Shown here: piece after piece, positions 25,816 through 33,949 of the stretch
How positions within the stretch are numbered: the first letter of the stretch is position 1
Layout: each line of letters opens with the position of its first letter
Assembly: GCF_007830235.1 (NCBI RefSeq)
Contig: NZ_VLKI01000004.1
Span: 124,001 to 188,000, forward strand
Direction: 5' to 3'
Origin: Cytobacillus oceanisediminis
GTDB taxonomy: Bacteria > Bacillota > Bacilli > Bacillales > Cytobacillaceae
Length of the DNA stretch: 64,000 nucleotides
The notes under the pieces: model-generated
What the model was told of the DNA's origin: nothing
Seen by the model: only the letters and a program-made list of their open reading frames with translations
The model's database searches: none
Position numbers and translations under genes: made by a program

Positions 25816-27005
25816 AAAGGTATGCCTTCTTGGCCATTCTTATTCAAGTTATGATCTTGCTTTCAGGATGCTGGGACCAAAGGGAACTCGGGGAAATAAC
25901 CGTTGTTACTGGAATGGCGGTAGACAAGGGTGAAAACGATAAATATGTTCTGACTGTAGAGGGCATTAATGCGACTGAACTAAATAAACAGACTGCAAGC
26001 GGATTTGCTCCTTCTATCGTTTATGGTGTGGAAGGCAACTCACTTGCAGAACTGGCCTACAAAGTGAATGAAGGAATTTCGAGACATTTGATCTATTCAC
26101 ATATGAGGACATTAATCATTGGAGAAGAACTGGCTAAGGAAGGAATCATTGATTTTATCGATTATCTGGAAAGAAACAGAGAAATTCGTGATGACTTCAA
26201 TATTTTAGTTGCAAGAGGTTTGAGAGGTGCTGATATTTTAAGGGTAACCTATCAATTCCAAAAGTCTCCCTCCCTAAAGCTCCATACGCAGCTTGATACC
26301 ATGATGAAGGATTGGGGGGGCGACCCCGGTGTGAGAATGAATGATGTCATAAGAGCCTGGACTTCTTCAGGCCGAGAGCCTGTGATGGCGGCAGTTACCA
26401 TTCTGGGGGATCCAAAGAAGGGCCTCAGTTCCGAGAATATGAAAAAAGTGACTCCAGATGCCCTCGTTATCCTTGATTCCCTTGCTATATTTAAAGAAGA
26501 TAAGTTAGCGGGCTATCTTTCCTTAGAGGATTCAAGAAACTATTTATGGATTCAGGATAAAATAATAAAAACGTCCATAACAGTAGAATGTGCAGAAGGA
26601 CGCTTTATGGGGTTAAGGGTGTATAATACAAAAACGAAGATAAAAGGAGAAATTCAAGGCGGCCAGCCAAAAATAGATATTAATATAAGGGCTGAAGCGT
26701 ACGTGGATGGCACCCATTGCAATAATCAATTTGATAAAGCGAAAACTTTTTTTGAATGCGATCGCTGTGCAGAGAAACATTTAGAAAAACTCATTTCAGG
26801 GACGGTAAAAAAGGTTCAGGAAGAGTACGAAGCGGATATTTTCGGCTTTGGAGAAGTGATGCAAAGGCAGGACTATAAAGATTATAAGCCAATAGAAGAC
26901 AGCTGGGATGAAAAATTTGCAGAAGCAGATGTGAAGGTAGACACTACGGTTATAATTAGAAGAACAGGAATCAGGACAAAAAGCTTTTTGAATGAAGTTA
27001 AGTAA
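25812..27005 (+). CDS. GerAC/GerKC-family germination lipoprotein
   Basis: A 397-residue lipoprotein with signal peptide and lipobox LLSGC (lipidated C20) followed by WDQRELGEI, the family's CWD-REI opening. It is the C subunit of the GerA-type receptor, anchored at the outer face of the spore inner membrane. TTG start at 25812 overlaps the A-subunit stop. Gene order B-A-C differs from gerA (A-B-C) and gerK (A-C-B) of B. subtilis. Confidence 0.93.
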   Translation: MKRYAFLAILIQVMILLSGCWDQRELGEITVVTGMAVDKGENDKYVLTVEGINATELNKQTASGFAPSIVYGVEGNSLAELAYKVNEGISRHLIYSHMRTLIIGEELAKEGIIDFIDYLERNREIRDDFNILVARGLRGADILRVTYQFQKSPSLKLHTQLDTMMKDWGGDPGVRMNDVIRAWTSSGREPVMAAVTILGDPKKGLSSENMKKVTPDALVILDSLAIFKEDKLAGYLSLEDSRNYLWIQDKIIKTSITVECAEGRFMGLRVYNTKTKIKGEIQGGQPKIDINIRAEAYVDGTHCNNQFDKAKTFFECDRCAEKHLEKLISGTVKKVQEEYEADIFGFGEVMQRQDYKDYKPIEDSWDEKFAEADVKVDTTVIIRRTGIRTKSFLNEVK

Positions 27006-27027
27006 GATTTATTCATTCTTTCGCTCA

Positions 27028-27056
27028 TTGACGTGTAAAAGCGATATTGATATAAT
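27028..27056 (+). promoter_or_regulatory. Sigma-A-type promoter upstream of the PLP enzyme gene
   Basis: TTGACG and TATAAT separated by exactly 17 bp, 114 bp before the start codon. Five of six -35 and all -10 bases match. The leader between has no SAM-riboswitch pattern that I can see. Confidence 0.7.
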
Positions 27057-27169
27057 TTTTCTATCGGAATTGATTTACAATTCAGCATATTTTTTGTGGG
27101 AAGGCTTATTGCAACTAAAGGTCTGGGCATAGTCCAGCCCTTATTTCTTTTTTAAAGGGGCAATGAAAG

Positions 27170-28306
27170 ATGAACTTTGAGACCGCTGTGCTTCATAAGA
27201 AAAATAAAACCGAACGGACCATCAAAAGCAAAGTAACGCCTATTTACCAAACCTCTGCTTTTGCCTTTAATGACCTTGATGAGTTGGAAGGTTTTTATCA
27301 AGGAAATGGCAATTATTTATACTCCCGGGTAGGAAACCCGAATACGGATGAGCTTGGCGATTTAATTGCCGGTCTGGAAGGGGCACCGGCTGGTGTAGCC
27401 GCATCATCAGGTTTGTCAGCAATTTTAGCCGGAGTGCTGGCTGTTGTTAAAAGCGGGGACCATATTGTAGCTGCAGATGATCTGTATGGCGGCAGCTTTC
27501 ATTTGATTAAGGAAGAGCTGACACAGCTGGGAATTGAAGTAACGGTCGTTTCTTTTTCCGATATGGAGAAAGTTGAGGAAGCAATCCGGGACAATACAAA
27601 GCTGCTTTATTCCGAATCCATCACCAATCCATTATTGAGAGTGGAAAATTTGGAAGACGTAGCCAGCCTGGCGAAAAAACATAACCTCATATCCCTGATT
27701 GATAATACCTTTGCAACTCCATACCATTGCCAGCCATATCTTAAGGGTATTGATTTAGTCGTGCACAGTGCAACCAAATATATTGGCGGGCATAGCGATA
27801 TAACTGCGGGTGTCCTTGCTGGGGATGAAGCATTGATTGGGAAAGCGCGCGGGAAAATCGTGAACCTTGGAGCCAATTTAAGTCCGTTTGAAGCGTGGCT
27901 GACCTGCCGGGGAGCCAAAACTCTTGCACTTAGAATGAAGCAGCAATCGTCTAACGCAAAAAGAGTGGCTGAGGCTTTGAAGGTAAACCAGGACATTAAA
28001 ACGGTCTATTATCCGTTTGAGCTCGGGGATGCCGGCTTCGGAGCGATTGTGACAATTGAATTGGCTGACAGGATAAATGTGAATGAGTTTTTCAAAGGAC
28101 TTGGCTGGGTAAAAATTGTCCCAACCCTAGCAGGCGTGGAAACATCTGTATCCCATCCGCTGACAACCTCGCACCGGGCACTTCCGTCTGAAACCTGCAG
28201 GGAACTCGGCATCACCAGCCATGTTGTACGCATTTCAATCGGAATTGAGGATGCAGAAGATATTATTGCCCAGCTTAATCATGCTACCAATCAAGGTCTC
28301 GCATAA
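27170..28306 (+). CDS. Cys/Met-metabolism PLP enzyme (cystathionine gamma-synthase/lyase type)
   Basis: A 378-residue PLP enzyme of the gamma family. The Schiff-base lysine is K203 in SATKYIGGHSD; other family blocks are NYLYSRVGNPNTD, ASSGLSAILAG and the YGGSFHL and GVETSVSHP segments. It could be cystathionine gamma-synthase, cystathionine lyase or methionine gamma-lyase; these are not separable by eye, and no met or cys gene lies beside it. AAAGGGG lies before the ATG, and it has its own sigma-A promoter and terminator. Confidence 0.9.
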   Translation: MNFETAVLHKKNKTERTIKSKVTPIYQTSAFAFNDLDELEGFYQGNGNYLYSRVGNPNTDELGDLIAGLEGAPAGVAASSGLSAILAGVLAVVKSGDHIVAADDLYGGSFHLIKEELTQLGIEVTVVSFSDMEKVEEAIRDNTKLLYSESITNPLLRVENLEDVASLAKKHNLISLIDNTFATPYHCQPYLKGIDLVVHSATKYIGGHSDITAGVLAGDEALIGKARGKIVNLGANLSPFEAWLTCRGAKTLALRMKQQSSNAKRVAEALKVNQDIKTVYYPFELGDAGFGAIVTIELADRINVNEFFKGLGWVKIVPTLAGVETSVSHPLTTSHRALPSETCRELGITSHVVRISIGIEDAEDIIAQLNHATNQGLA

Positions 28307-28312
28307 ACGAAG

Positions 28313-28346
28313 AAGATTCCCGGCACCGTCTGCGGAATCTTTTTTC
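28313..28346 (+). terminator. Terminator after PLP enzyme gene
   Basis: AAGATTCC / GGAATCTT stem, 13-nt loop, T run. Confidence 0.85.
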
Positions 28347-28513
28347 TTGTCCGAGATGCTAAACTGTTATTATTAAAATATTGGAAAATTATGTTATATA
28401 TATTTATGAACCTATGTAAAAGAATCAAGAAGCAATTTTTTTAGCGCCAAGGGATGAAGATATTCTTTCCATTCAATACTAAGGTAACAATATTTATGGA
28501 AGGAGCTGACACT

Positions 28514-29323
28514 ATGCCTGAGCTGCCGGAAATGGAAACCTACAGAAGGCTATTAACTGAACAGCTGGCTTGCAGAACCATTACTGATGTGGAGATTAAC
28601 CGGGAAAAATCAATCAACATAAATTCAGGACAGTTTAAAAGCCAGCTAATAAAGGCCCAGATTACCGACATAAAACGGAGGGCCAAGCATCTTATCTTCA
28701 AGCTTAGCTCCGGCAAAAACCTGCTGCTGCACCTGATGCTTGGCGGCTGGATGTATATTGGCAACGAAGAAGACAATCCTGACCGGACAAAACAGGTTAT
28801 TATTTCCATTGGGGACAAAAAACTATATTTTATCGGACTAAGACTGGGCTATCTTCATCTTTTAACAGATACTGAACTGGAGAAGGAGCTAGCGGATTTA
28901 GGCCCGGAGCCTATTGATCAAACATTCAGCTTTCCTGTATTCCGGGAGCTGATTGGGAGCAGAAGGGGGATGCTGAAGACTACTTTTGTCAATCAGCAAT
29001 TTCTCTCCGGAATCGGCAATTGCTATAGTGATGAAATTTGTTTTGAGGCCGGCCTGCTTCCCATGAAAAAAGCGGATGAACTGGATGAGGATGAAATCAA
29101 AATTCTCTACCAGTCCTTAAAGGGTGTTTTAACGAGAGCCATCCAGTTTGGGGGCTATATGGAAGAACCACTGTTTAGAGGGGATACAAAAACTGGGGGA
29201 TATAATGAACTGTGCAGGGTCTATGACAGGGAAGGCGAACCCTGCCTTCGCTGCAGCAGCCCCATCGTAAAAGAAGAAATTTCGTCACGGAAAACATTTT
29301 ACTGCAGAAATTGCCAAAAATAG
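28514..29323 (+). CDS. Fpg/Nei-family DNA glycosylase
   Basis: A 269-residue base-excision repair enzyme. The catalytic N-terminus PELPEMETYRRLL (P2 and E3 after Met removal) fixes the start at ATG 28514, with AGGAG eight bases upstream; the longer frame from 28454 would hide the catalytic proline. RRAKHLIF carries the conserved lysine, the H2TH region follows, and the C-terminal zinc finger has C-x-x-C pairs (LCRVYDREGEPCLRC and FYCRNC). It removes oxidised bases. It differs from the housekeeping MutM next to polA in bacilli and is likely a second paralogue. Confidence 0.9.
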   Translation: MPELPEMETYRRLLTEQLACRTITDVEINREKSININSGQFKSQLIKAQITDIKRRAKHLIFKLSSGKNLLLHLMLGGWMYIGNEEDNPDRTKQVIISIGDKKLYFIGLRLGYLHLLTDTELEKELADLGPEPIDQTFSFPVFRELIGSRRGMLKTTFVNQQFLSGIGNCYSDEICFEAGLLPMKKADELDEDEIKILYQSLKGVLTRAIQFGGYMEEPLFRGDTKTGGYNELCRVYDREGEPCLRCSSPIVKEEISSRKTFYCRNCQK

Positions 29324-29373
29324 GGGCTTGTTCTCCCCTTGATGTACTCACAACTAATTTCTCTAAATACTTA

Positions 29374-29399
29374 GAGGCTGCCCTATAGCAGCCTCTTTT
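29374..29399. terminator. Terminator between Fpg-like and small membrane gene
   Basis: Perfect GAGGCTGC / GCAGCCTC stem with 6-nt loop and a TTTT tail on the + strand; it may also serve the convergent small gene. Confidence 0.85.
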
Positions 29400-29401
29400 C
29401 C

Positions 29402-29545
29402 TTACTCTGCTGAATCTTCCTGAACCGGGTCCACCGACGTGGAATCCTTGGTATTCATTGCCCCTTTTAAAAAATAGACAAGCATAAATCCGGCAAGCCC
29501 CAGCGAAATCATAAATCCTGCCGTAATGGTCCACATCAAAGCCAT
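29402..29545 (-). CDS. Single-helix small membrane protein, unknown
   Basis: A 47-residue frame (start MALMWTITAGFMISLGLAG) with one hydrophobic helix at about residues 4-25 and an acidic tail (DSTSVDPVQEDSAE). GGGAGG lies eight bases before the ATG. It is too short for usual gene callers but has a good ribosome site and a terminator. No family recognised. Confidence 0.6.
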   Translation of the reverse strand: MALMWTITAGFMISLGLAGFMLVYFLKGAMNTKDSTSVDPVQEDSAE

Positions 29546-29786
29546 CTTTTAACCTCCCTTTTTCATCAGCAAATGAAGTAAACGGGAATGTGAAGGCGCT
29601 TCCTTAATTAAGGTATATGCCTGAAATCGATAATCTTTCCCTTTCCAATGCGAAAAAAGGAAGGGAACAGATGTATGAATCACGAAGAAATAAAGGCAGA
29701 GAGTGTTTTTAAGTTTGACTGGTGTAATGCCCAGTGCCTCAAAAAAGGGTACTGTCCCGGAATTCAATAAAAGGAGGAGATATCTT

Positions 29787-30266
29787 TTGGATTTTAAAAC
29801 AGCTGACTTATGTGATGAATACAGCAAAGAGCTTCTTGTATGCCAGCAGGAATTTAAATCGTATGGAAGTAGAAGAAAGTTTTCGGGCCCCATTTCAACC
29901 GTTAGAGTCTTTGAAGATAATGTGCTGGTAAAAGAGGCATTGGAGTCCATTCCAGAAGGGAATGTGCTGGTCGTTGACGGCGGCGGGTCGAAAAGATGTG
30001 CATTAATGGGCGACCGGCTCGGCGAAATTGCCCATTCAAGAAAACTTGCGGGTGTAATTATTTATGGCTGTGTCCGGGATACCTTGGAGCTTGGCGGTTT
30101 GGAGACCGGGATTATCGCACTTGGCAGCAATCCCTTAAAAAGCAAAAAAGAAGGTAAAGGGGATCGGGATATTCCTGTTACATTCGGCGGTATCGATTGG
30201 AAGCCGGGTGATTTTGTTTATGCAGACGAAGATGGAGTGATTGTCGCTTCAAGAAGCCTGTTATAA
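29787..30266 (+). CDS. RraA-like protein (HMG/CHA aldolase fold)
   Basis: A 159-residue protein of the RraA/4-hydroxy-4-methyl-2-oxoglutarate aldolase family. Signatures are VLVVDGGGSKRCALMGDRLG and GVIIYGCVRDT, containing the Arg and Asp used by the aldolases. In E. coli RraA inhibits RNase E, but bacilli lack RNase E, so an oxaloacetate decarboxylase/aldolase activity is as likely. TTG at 29787 is chosen because AGGAGG lies 8 nt upstream and the length then equals the family; the frame from 29703 is longer than the family. Confidence 0.88.
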   Translation: MDFKTADLCDEYSKELLVCQQEFKSYGSRRKFSGPISTVRVFEDNVLVKEALESIPEGNVLVVDGGGSKRCALMGDRLGEIAHSRKLAGVIIYGCVRDTLELGGLETGIIALGSNPLKSKKEGKGDRDIPVTFGGIDWKPGDFVYADEDGVIVASRSLL

Positions 30267-30271
30267 AGGAA

Positions 30272-30309
30272 AGAAACACCCGTCATCATTTGGCGGGTGT
30301 TTCTCTTTT
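30272..30309 (+). terminator. Terminator after rraA-like gene
   Basis: AGAAACACCCG / CGGGTGTTTCT stem, 11-nt loop, TTTT tail. Confidence 0.88.
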
Positions 30310-30360
30310 AAGCACTTTCCCTAAAACGGGGGAATAACCTATATAAGAGGGGGTGCAAGT

Positions 30361-30618
30361 ATGTTTATTATTATTTTATTATTATGGGCAGCCGGACTTT
30401 ATATCCTTTTCCGCAACAGGGGAGAGGAAGAAGATCTGCTATTTTTAAAACTAATCGGGTATTATTTCTTAGGTTCATTTACTTTTAATTTAAATGGCCT
30501 CGTTCTTCCTGTCGGTTTTGTAATCAGCTTGTTTATAAAACCTCGGCAAAATAAAAGCGTTAAACGCGGATCCGCTATTTTCGGGTTAATTATGATGATT
30601 CTCGGCTTATTTTTATAA
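30361..30618 (+). CDS. Small membrane protein, unknown
   Basis: An 85-residue frame with three hydrophobic segments (residues 1-16, 33-57 and 68-85) split by short charged loops (RNRGEEED, KPRQNKSVKRG). AGGGGGTG lies six bases before the ATG. Family not recognised. It converges on the VanW gene with only one base between stops. Confidence 0.7.
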   Translation: MFIIILLLWAAGLYILFRNRGEEEDLLFLKLIGYYFLGSFTFNLNGLVLPVGFVISLFIKPRQNKSVKRGSAIFGLIMMILGLFL

Positions 30619-30619
30619 G

Positions 30620-31555
30620 TTAATCCTCTGTGTTTGCTTCCCTTTCAGTGCTGACTTCTTCAGGGAGCATTTTGGAAGCTTCCGGCACCGGTCGGGGTTC
30701 ATAATCGATTTCATCAGAGGAAAACACTCTGATGACCATTTGGCCGTGTATGGCTTTTGCGCGAATAAGCAATGGGTAGCTGTACCGGTTTTTAAAAGTG
30801 AAGTCAGGGCCATACCAGCTGACAGTTGCGTCCCGTCCTGGCGGTACATATGGAACCTTTTTGCTGTGGGAGTAACGCTCCAGAACCTTGACGCCCGCCC
30901 GGTCAACCGCATTGAAAAGGGTGGAAGATACCTGGCAAATGCCTCCGCCAATATCCTCTGAAAGCTCACCCCTTACGATAACCGGGGCGCGCATATACCC
31001 TTTTTCCTTCGTTCTCTTGCCAACTACACGGTTAAAGGAAAACGTCTCCCCCGGAAAAACAACATGATTATCAATGGCTTCAGCTGCCAGTTCTATATTG
31101 TGGGAGCGTGTTGCGTTATTCGGATTAAAATATGTAACATATTGGCCGATTTGCTTAACGCGGATATGGGCTAGAAGATCCCGGTCAACTCGCGGATAAA
31201 TGGCAAGCATCGGAATCTCTGCTCTTGCCGGTCCCTTTTGATAAAAATATGTATAGAAAATATCTGTAAACGCTTTGCGGTGAAGCTTTCTTCCGGCCTG
31301 CTCAGAGATAATTTTTCCTGCATCATCTATATACGCATTCACCGGGGGTATATAGGTTTGGCGATCCAATTTGACAAGGAACTGATTATACTTTCCAAGA
31401 TCAATAAGAGACATGCCTGGAAAAGGCATCTGATAATCAACCCTGGTTATGCTCGCGATGGATTTTCCTTCACTTTCAATTGTTAAGCTTTCAGGAAGAT
31501 TGGCGGTATGAGATTGTACTAAAAGTATTAATCCAAACATCCATGAAAATTTCAT
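30620..31555 (-). CDS. VanW-family protein (YoaR-like)
   Basis: A 311-residue exported protein. A signal sequence (about 1-18) precedes a variable region, then the VanW domain with SHNIELAAEAIDNHVVFPGETFSFN, GGGICQVSSTLFNAVDRAG and the VSWYGPDFTFKN region. VanW domains are common in sporulating Firmicutes (B. subtilis YoaR) and are thought to act at the cell wall, without a proven reaction. The acidic C-terminus (EEVSTEREANTED) is outside the domain. It converges on the small membrane gene. Confidence 0.85.
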   Translation of the reverse strand: MKFSWMFGLILLVQSHTANLPESLTIESEGKSIASITRVDYQMPFPGMSLIDLGKYNQFLVKLDRQTYIPPVNAYIDDAGKIISEQAGRKLHRKAFTDIFYTYFYQKGPARAEIPMLAIYPRVDRDLLAHIRVKQIGQYVTYFNPNNATRSHNIELAAEAIDNHVVFPGETFSFNRVVGKRTKEKGYMRAPVIVRGELSEDIGGGICQVSSTLFNAVDRAGVKVLERYSHSKKVPYVPPGRDATVSWYGPDFTFKNRYSYPLLIRAKAIHGQMVIRVFSSDEIDYEPRPVPEASKMLPEEVSTEREANTED

Positions 31556-31632
31556 ATCACTGGCACACCTCCGACCTTAGTATGGGCAGGAAGGCTTTGT
31601 TTCATGTGCCAAAAAAAAGTGACATGATCGCG

Positions 31633-31797
31633 TTAATAACTCATTTCTTCAAGAAGCTCAAGCATCACATCTGGCCGGTTGGTAATGATGCCATTCGCTC
31701 CTTTTATGATCAGCTCCTCCATGGTTTTTTTATCATCTATTGTCCAATAATGCACATCAATTCCTCTTCGATATGCTCCTTCAATATTTTTTTGAAG
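31633..31797 (-). pseudogene. Relic: C-terminal end of a glycerophosphodiester phosphodiesterase
   Basis: About 52 codons read EGAYRRGIDVHYWTIDD... GANGIITNRPDVMLELL and stop at 31633. This is the C-terminal beta-alpha end of GDPD enzymes (V-H-x-W-T, G-x-I-T-x-R-P-D). A TGA lies just upstream in frame (near 31803) and the catalytic N-terminal three quarters is missing; the next 500 bp encode an unrelated membrane protein. It is a deletion relic. Confidence 0.8.
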
Positions 31798-31838
31798 TCA
31801 AATCAATATTGTCTTCTCCATAACCGAATACTCTATCA

Positions 31839-32342
31839 TTAAAATACTTTTCGCCGGCAGTCCGCCGAGGAATCATCTTTGTTTTTATTCCGCCATAGCT
31901 TGTACATCGCTTTTCCATCACTAAGAGTGCCGTCTGCCATATCCATCGGCAGCAGGGCGAAGAACACATAATAAAATGAGAAATAGACGAACTGATACCA
32001 GAGCATGGAAGCTTCAATAATATCAATTCTGATTAAATAATTAACCAGAAAAATACTTACTACATTGAAAATCGAACCGCCTAAGAAGATCAGTGATTTC
32101 GTCAGTTTATTATTATATTTTAAAGAGATATACTCACACCCTCCATACCAAAAGTAAAAGTGCCTAACCTCTAAAAACTTCAGGGAAAATAACAGCTTGC
32201 CTGATCCGATGACAACGCGAATCCCTTTTCCGCCAAAGATGGCTGCAAAGAAAATGTGCCCCAGTAAGTGAATAAGTGTGACCACTGGAAATACAACGAA
32301 AAAGGCCTGAATGAACTTCATAAAATCATCATAGCCAAACAT
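31839..32342 (-). CDS. Membrane protein resembling M50 metalloproteases but lacking the catalytic Glu
   Basis: A 167-residue membrane protein with four to five helices. The first helix contains IHLLGHIFFAAIFGG, where site-2 proteases have HExGH; the Glu is Leu here (codon CTG). A second conserved-looking block, ALLPMDMADGTLSDG, sits where M50 proteins have their aspartate motif. It is probably a non-catalytic relative or a degrading gene. ATG at 32342 has GAGGTCC upstream, a modest site. The downstream end abuts the GDPD relic, so the gene may be near a rearrangement point. Confidence 0.6.
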   Translation of the reverse strand: MFGYDDFMKFIQAFFVVFPVVTLIHLLGHIFFAAIFGGKGIRVVIGSGKLLFSLKFLEVRHFYFWYGGCEYISLKYNNKLTKSLIFLGGSIFNVVSIFLVNYLIRIDIIEASMLWYQFVYFSFYYVFFALLPMDMADGTLSDGKAMYKLWRNKNKDDSSADCRRKVF

Positions 32343-32480
32343 ATGAGGACCTCATTTCTATTAATTTTAGAAAAACCTTCGCATTAGGCATCCTTAGTTG
32401 TTTGCATATCCCCTGTGTACCCCGCTTTTTTGAACACTAACATACATTCTTTTTCCATATTTGCCAGCCTGGACAAAAGA

Positions 32481-32513
32481 GTCCGACTAGCTGCTACGTC
32501 TCAGGTCTTATAT
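32481..32513 (+). promoter_or_regulatory. Candidate LiaR-controlled promoter of liaIH
   Basis: GTCCGAC at 32481 and GTCTCAGG at 32498 followed by TCTTATAT at 32506 look like the operator plus promoter described for the B. subtilis liaI gene, which ends in a similar GGTCTTATAT block. A second small inverted repeat, GGAC/GTCC, lies at 32471-32484. The match is from memory. Confidence 0.4.
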
Positions 32514-32587
32514 GAAAATAAAGCTGAGGCTCGTTATTGCAAAGTCAAAATACAGGTAAGATGAAATCAAGAAAGGAGGAAATGAAA

Positions 32588-32935
32588 ATGAAAAAACTTG
32601 GATTAATGATAGCAGGTGGGGTTGCAGCAATCGTGCTGATTTCGAATTTAGGCCCAATGGTAGGGCTGGCAGTCAGTGCGGCGATTCTATACTTTGTGTT
32701 TAAACAATTTTTAAAAGCGGAAAGCACTTTAGCGAAAGTCGGATACGGGGTCCTCGGTTTTATCGCCTTTATGGCTACAGCATCGAACTTCCCGGCCATT
32801 CTTGGCCTTGCAGCTGCATACGTCCTTTACCTTGTCTATAAAAAATGGAACGAATCAAGTTCTATTGTAAAAGAAGAAGAAAAGGACCCTTTTGCCAACT
32901 TTGAAAAGCAGTGGGCTGAATTAAAGCAAAACTAA
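32588..32935 (+). CDS. liaI: LiaI-like small membrane protein of the lia envelope-stress operon
   Basis: A 115-residue protein with three to four membrane helices (residues 4-27, 30-45, 55-85) and a charged cytosolic tail ending EKQWAELKQN. In B. subtilis LiaI anchors LiaH at the membrane. The start at 32588 follows AAAGGAGG with 8 nt spacing; the ATG at 32582 is too close to that site. The PspA-family gene follows 31 bp later. Confidence 0.75.
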   Translation: MKKLGLMIAGGVAAIVLISNLGPMVGLAVSAAILYFVFKQFLKAESTLAKVGYGVLGFIAFMATASNFPAILGLAAAYVLYLVYKKWNESSSIVKEEEKDPFANFEKQWAELKQN

Positions 32936-32966
32936 TAAAATGGGAGTTCAAAAAGGAGAGATATTT

Positions 32967-33605
32967 ATGGCAAACTTATTTACACGCATTAAAGATACAG
33001 TGATGGCTGACCTGCATGAAGCATTAGATACAAAGGAAAAAAAGAATCCGATAGCTCTGCTGAATCAGTATCTTCGCGAATGTGAGCGCGAAACAGAAAA
33101 GGTCCGTAAGCTTTTGGAACGCCAATATACATTAAAGGAAGAGTTCACTCGTGAATACGAGCAGGCAAAGGAACTAGAAGGGAAACGCAAACGCCAGGCT
33201 GAAATTGCTGCACAAGCTGGAGAAGAGGAACTCTATCAGTTTGCAGCTCAAGAACAAATGCAATATGAAGAGCGCGCCAATCGTTTAAAAGATTTATTAA
33301 CTCAAGCAACCCAGCAAATGGGAGAACTTGAAAGAAAATATGAAGAAATGAAACATAAGCTCAAGGATATGCACATCCGCCGCATGGAACTAATGGGCCG
33401 CGAAAACATAACGCGTGCCAACCATCAAATGGATAAGGTGCTGGATAACAACAGCTATTCCGATAAATCTTTCTCCCGATTCAAGGAAATCGAATCATAC
33501 CTTGACCGTCTGGAACACCAAGTAAAAAGCTCATACCACCGCAGCACAATTGATGCCCGCATCGCGCAGCTTGAAAAAGAGCTCGAGAAGAAGCCAGTTT
33601 TATAA
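32967..33605 (+). CDS. liaH: LiaH, PspA/IM30-family protein
   Basis: A 212-residue almost wholly alpha-helical coiled-coil protein of the PspA/IM30/Vipp1 (ESCRT-III-like) family, with the N-terminal amphipathic segment MANLFTRIKDTVMADLHEALD. It assembles at damaged membranes during cell-envelope stress such as bacitracin or daptomycin. The ATG at 32967 follows AAAGGAGAG; nine codons upstream are not needed. Upstream liaI and downstream liaFSR support the assignment. Confidence 0.92.
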   Translation: MANLFTRIKDTVMADLHEALDTKEKKNPIALLNQYLRECERETEKVRKLLERQYTLKEEFTREYEQAKELEGKRKRQAEIAAQAGEEELYQFAAQEQMQYEERANRLKDLLTQATQQMGELERKYEEMKHKLKDMHIRRMELMGRENITRANHQMDKVLDNNSYSDKSFSRFKEIESYLDRLEHQVKSSYHRSTIDARIAQLEKELEKKPVL

Positions 33606-33626
33606 TACGTTGAATTGTGCAGATGT

Positions 33627-33755
33627 TAGATAATTTTAAAAAGACTAGATAAATTCAGAATAACGATAGATAAAATTCGAAACCTGCTGGATAAACCCTA
33701 AAATATGCTAGATAATTTTAAAACCTGTTAGATAAGCTTAAACCAAACTAGAAAC
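33627..33755. repeat. Array 3 of ~21-bp-spaced cores (TAGATAA)
   Basis: TAGATAA or TGGATAA cores begin at 33627, 33646, 33667, 33688, 33709, 33729 and 33749 (steps 19, 21, 21, 21, 20, 20), several preceded by CTGC or ATGC. The array starts right after the liaH stop codon. The core equals that of array 5 at 60.5 kb. Confidence 0.8.
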
Positions 33756-33878
33756 CTGCCTGTATAACAAAGCTTTAAGTTAAAAGGACCGGGCGGCTAA
33801 TTTTAAAGTCCGTACTGTCTCTTTTTTCCCGGAAAAGACAAAAACTGATTCTATTTTATGAACAAAAAATGGTATTCT

Positions 33879-33907
33879 AAAAAGGCGTAGGGATGCTGCG
33901 CCTTTTC
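33879..33907 (+). terminator. Terminator-like hairpin after liaIH
   Basis: AAAAGGCG pairs with CGCCTTTT around an 11-nt loop. The T tail is part of the stem, so strength is uncertain. It would separate liaIH from liaFSR. Confidence 0.6.
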
Positions 33908-33949
33908 GGCCATATTTTTATAAGTTAAATCTGAACTTAGATAACTGTT

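Noticed and set aside
27057-27169. SAM riboswitch or T-box in the leader of the PLP enzyme gene
   Set aside because: No S-box AGAGAGGTGG-type core and no T-box TGGNACCGCG motif were found; only a 4-bp weak hairpin is present.
28454-28513. 20-residue N-terminal extension of the Fpg-like glycosylase
   Set aside because: The catalytic proline must be residue 2; the ATG at 28514 has AGGAG.
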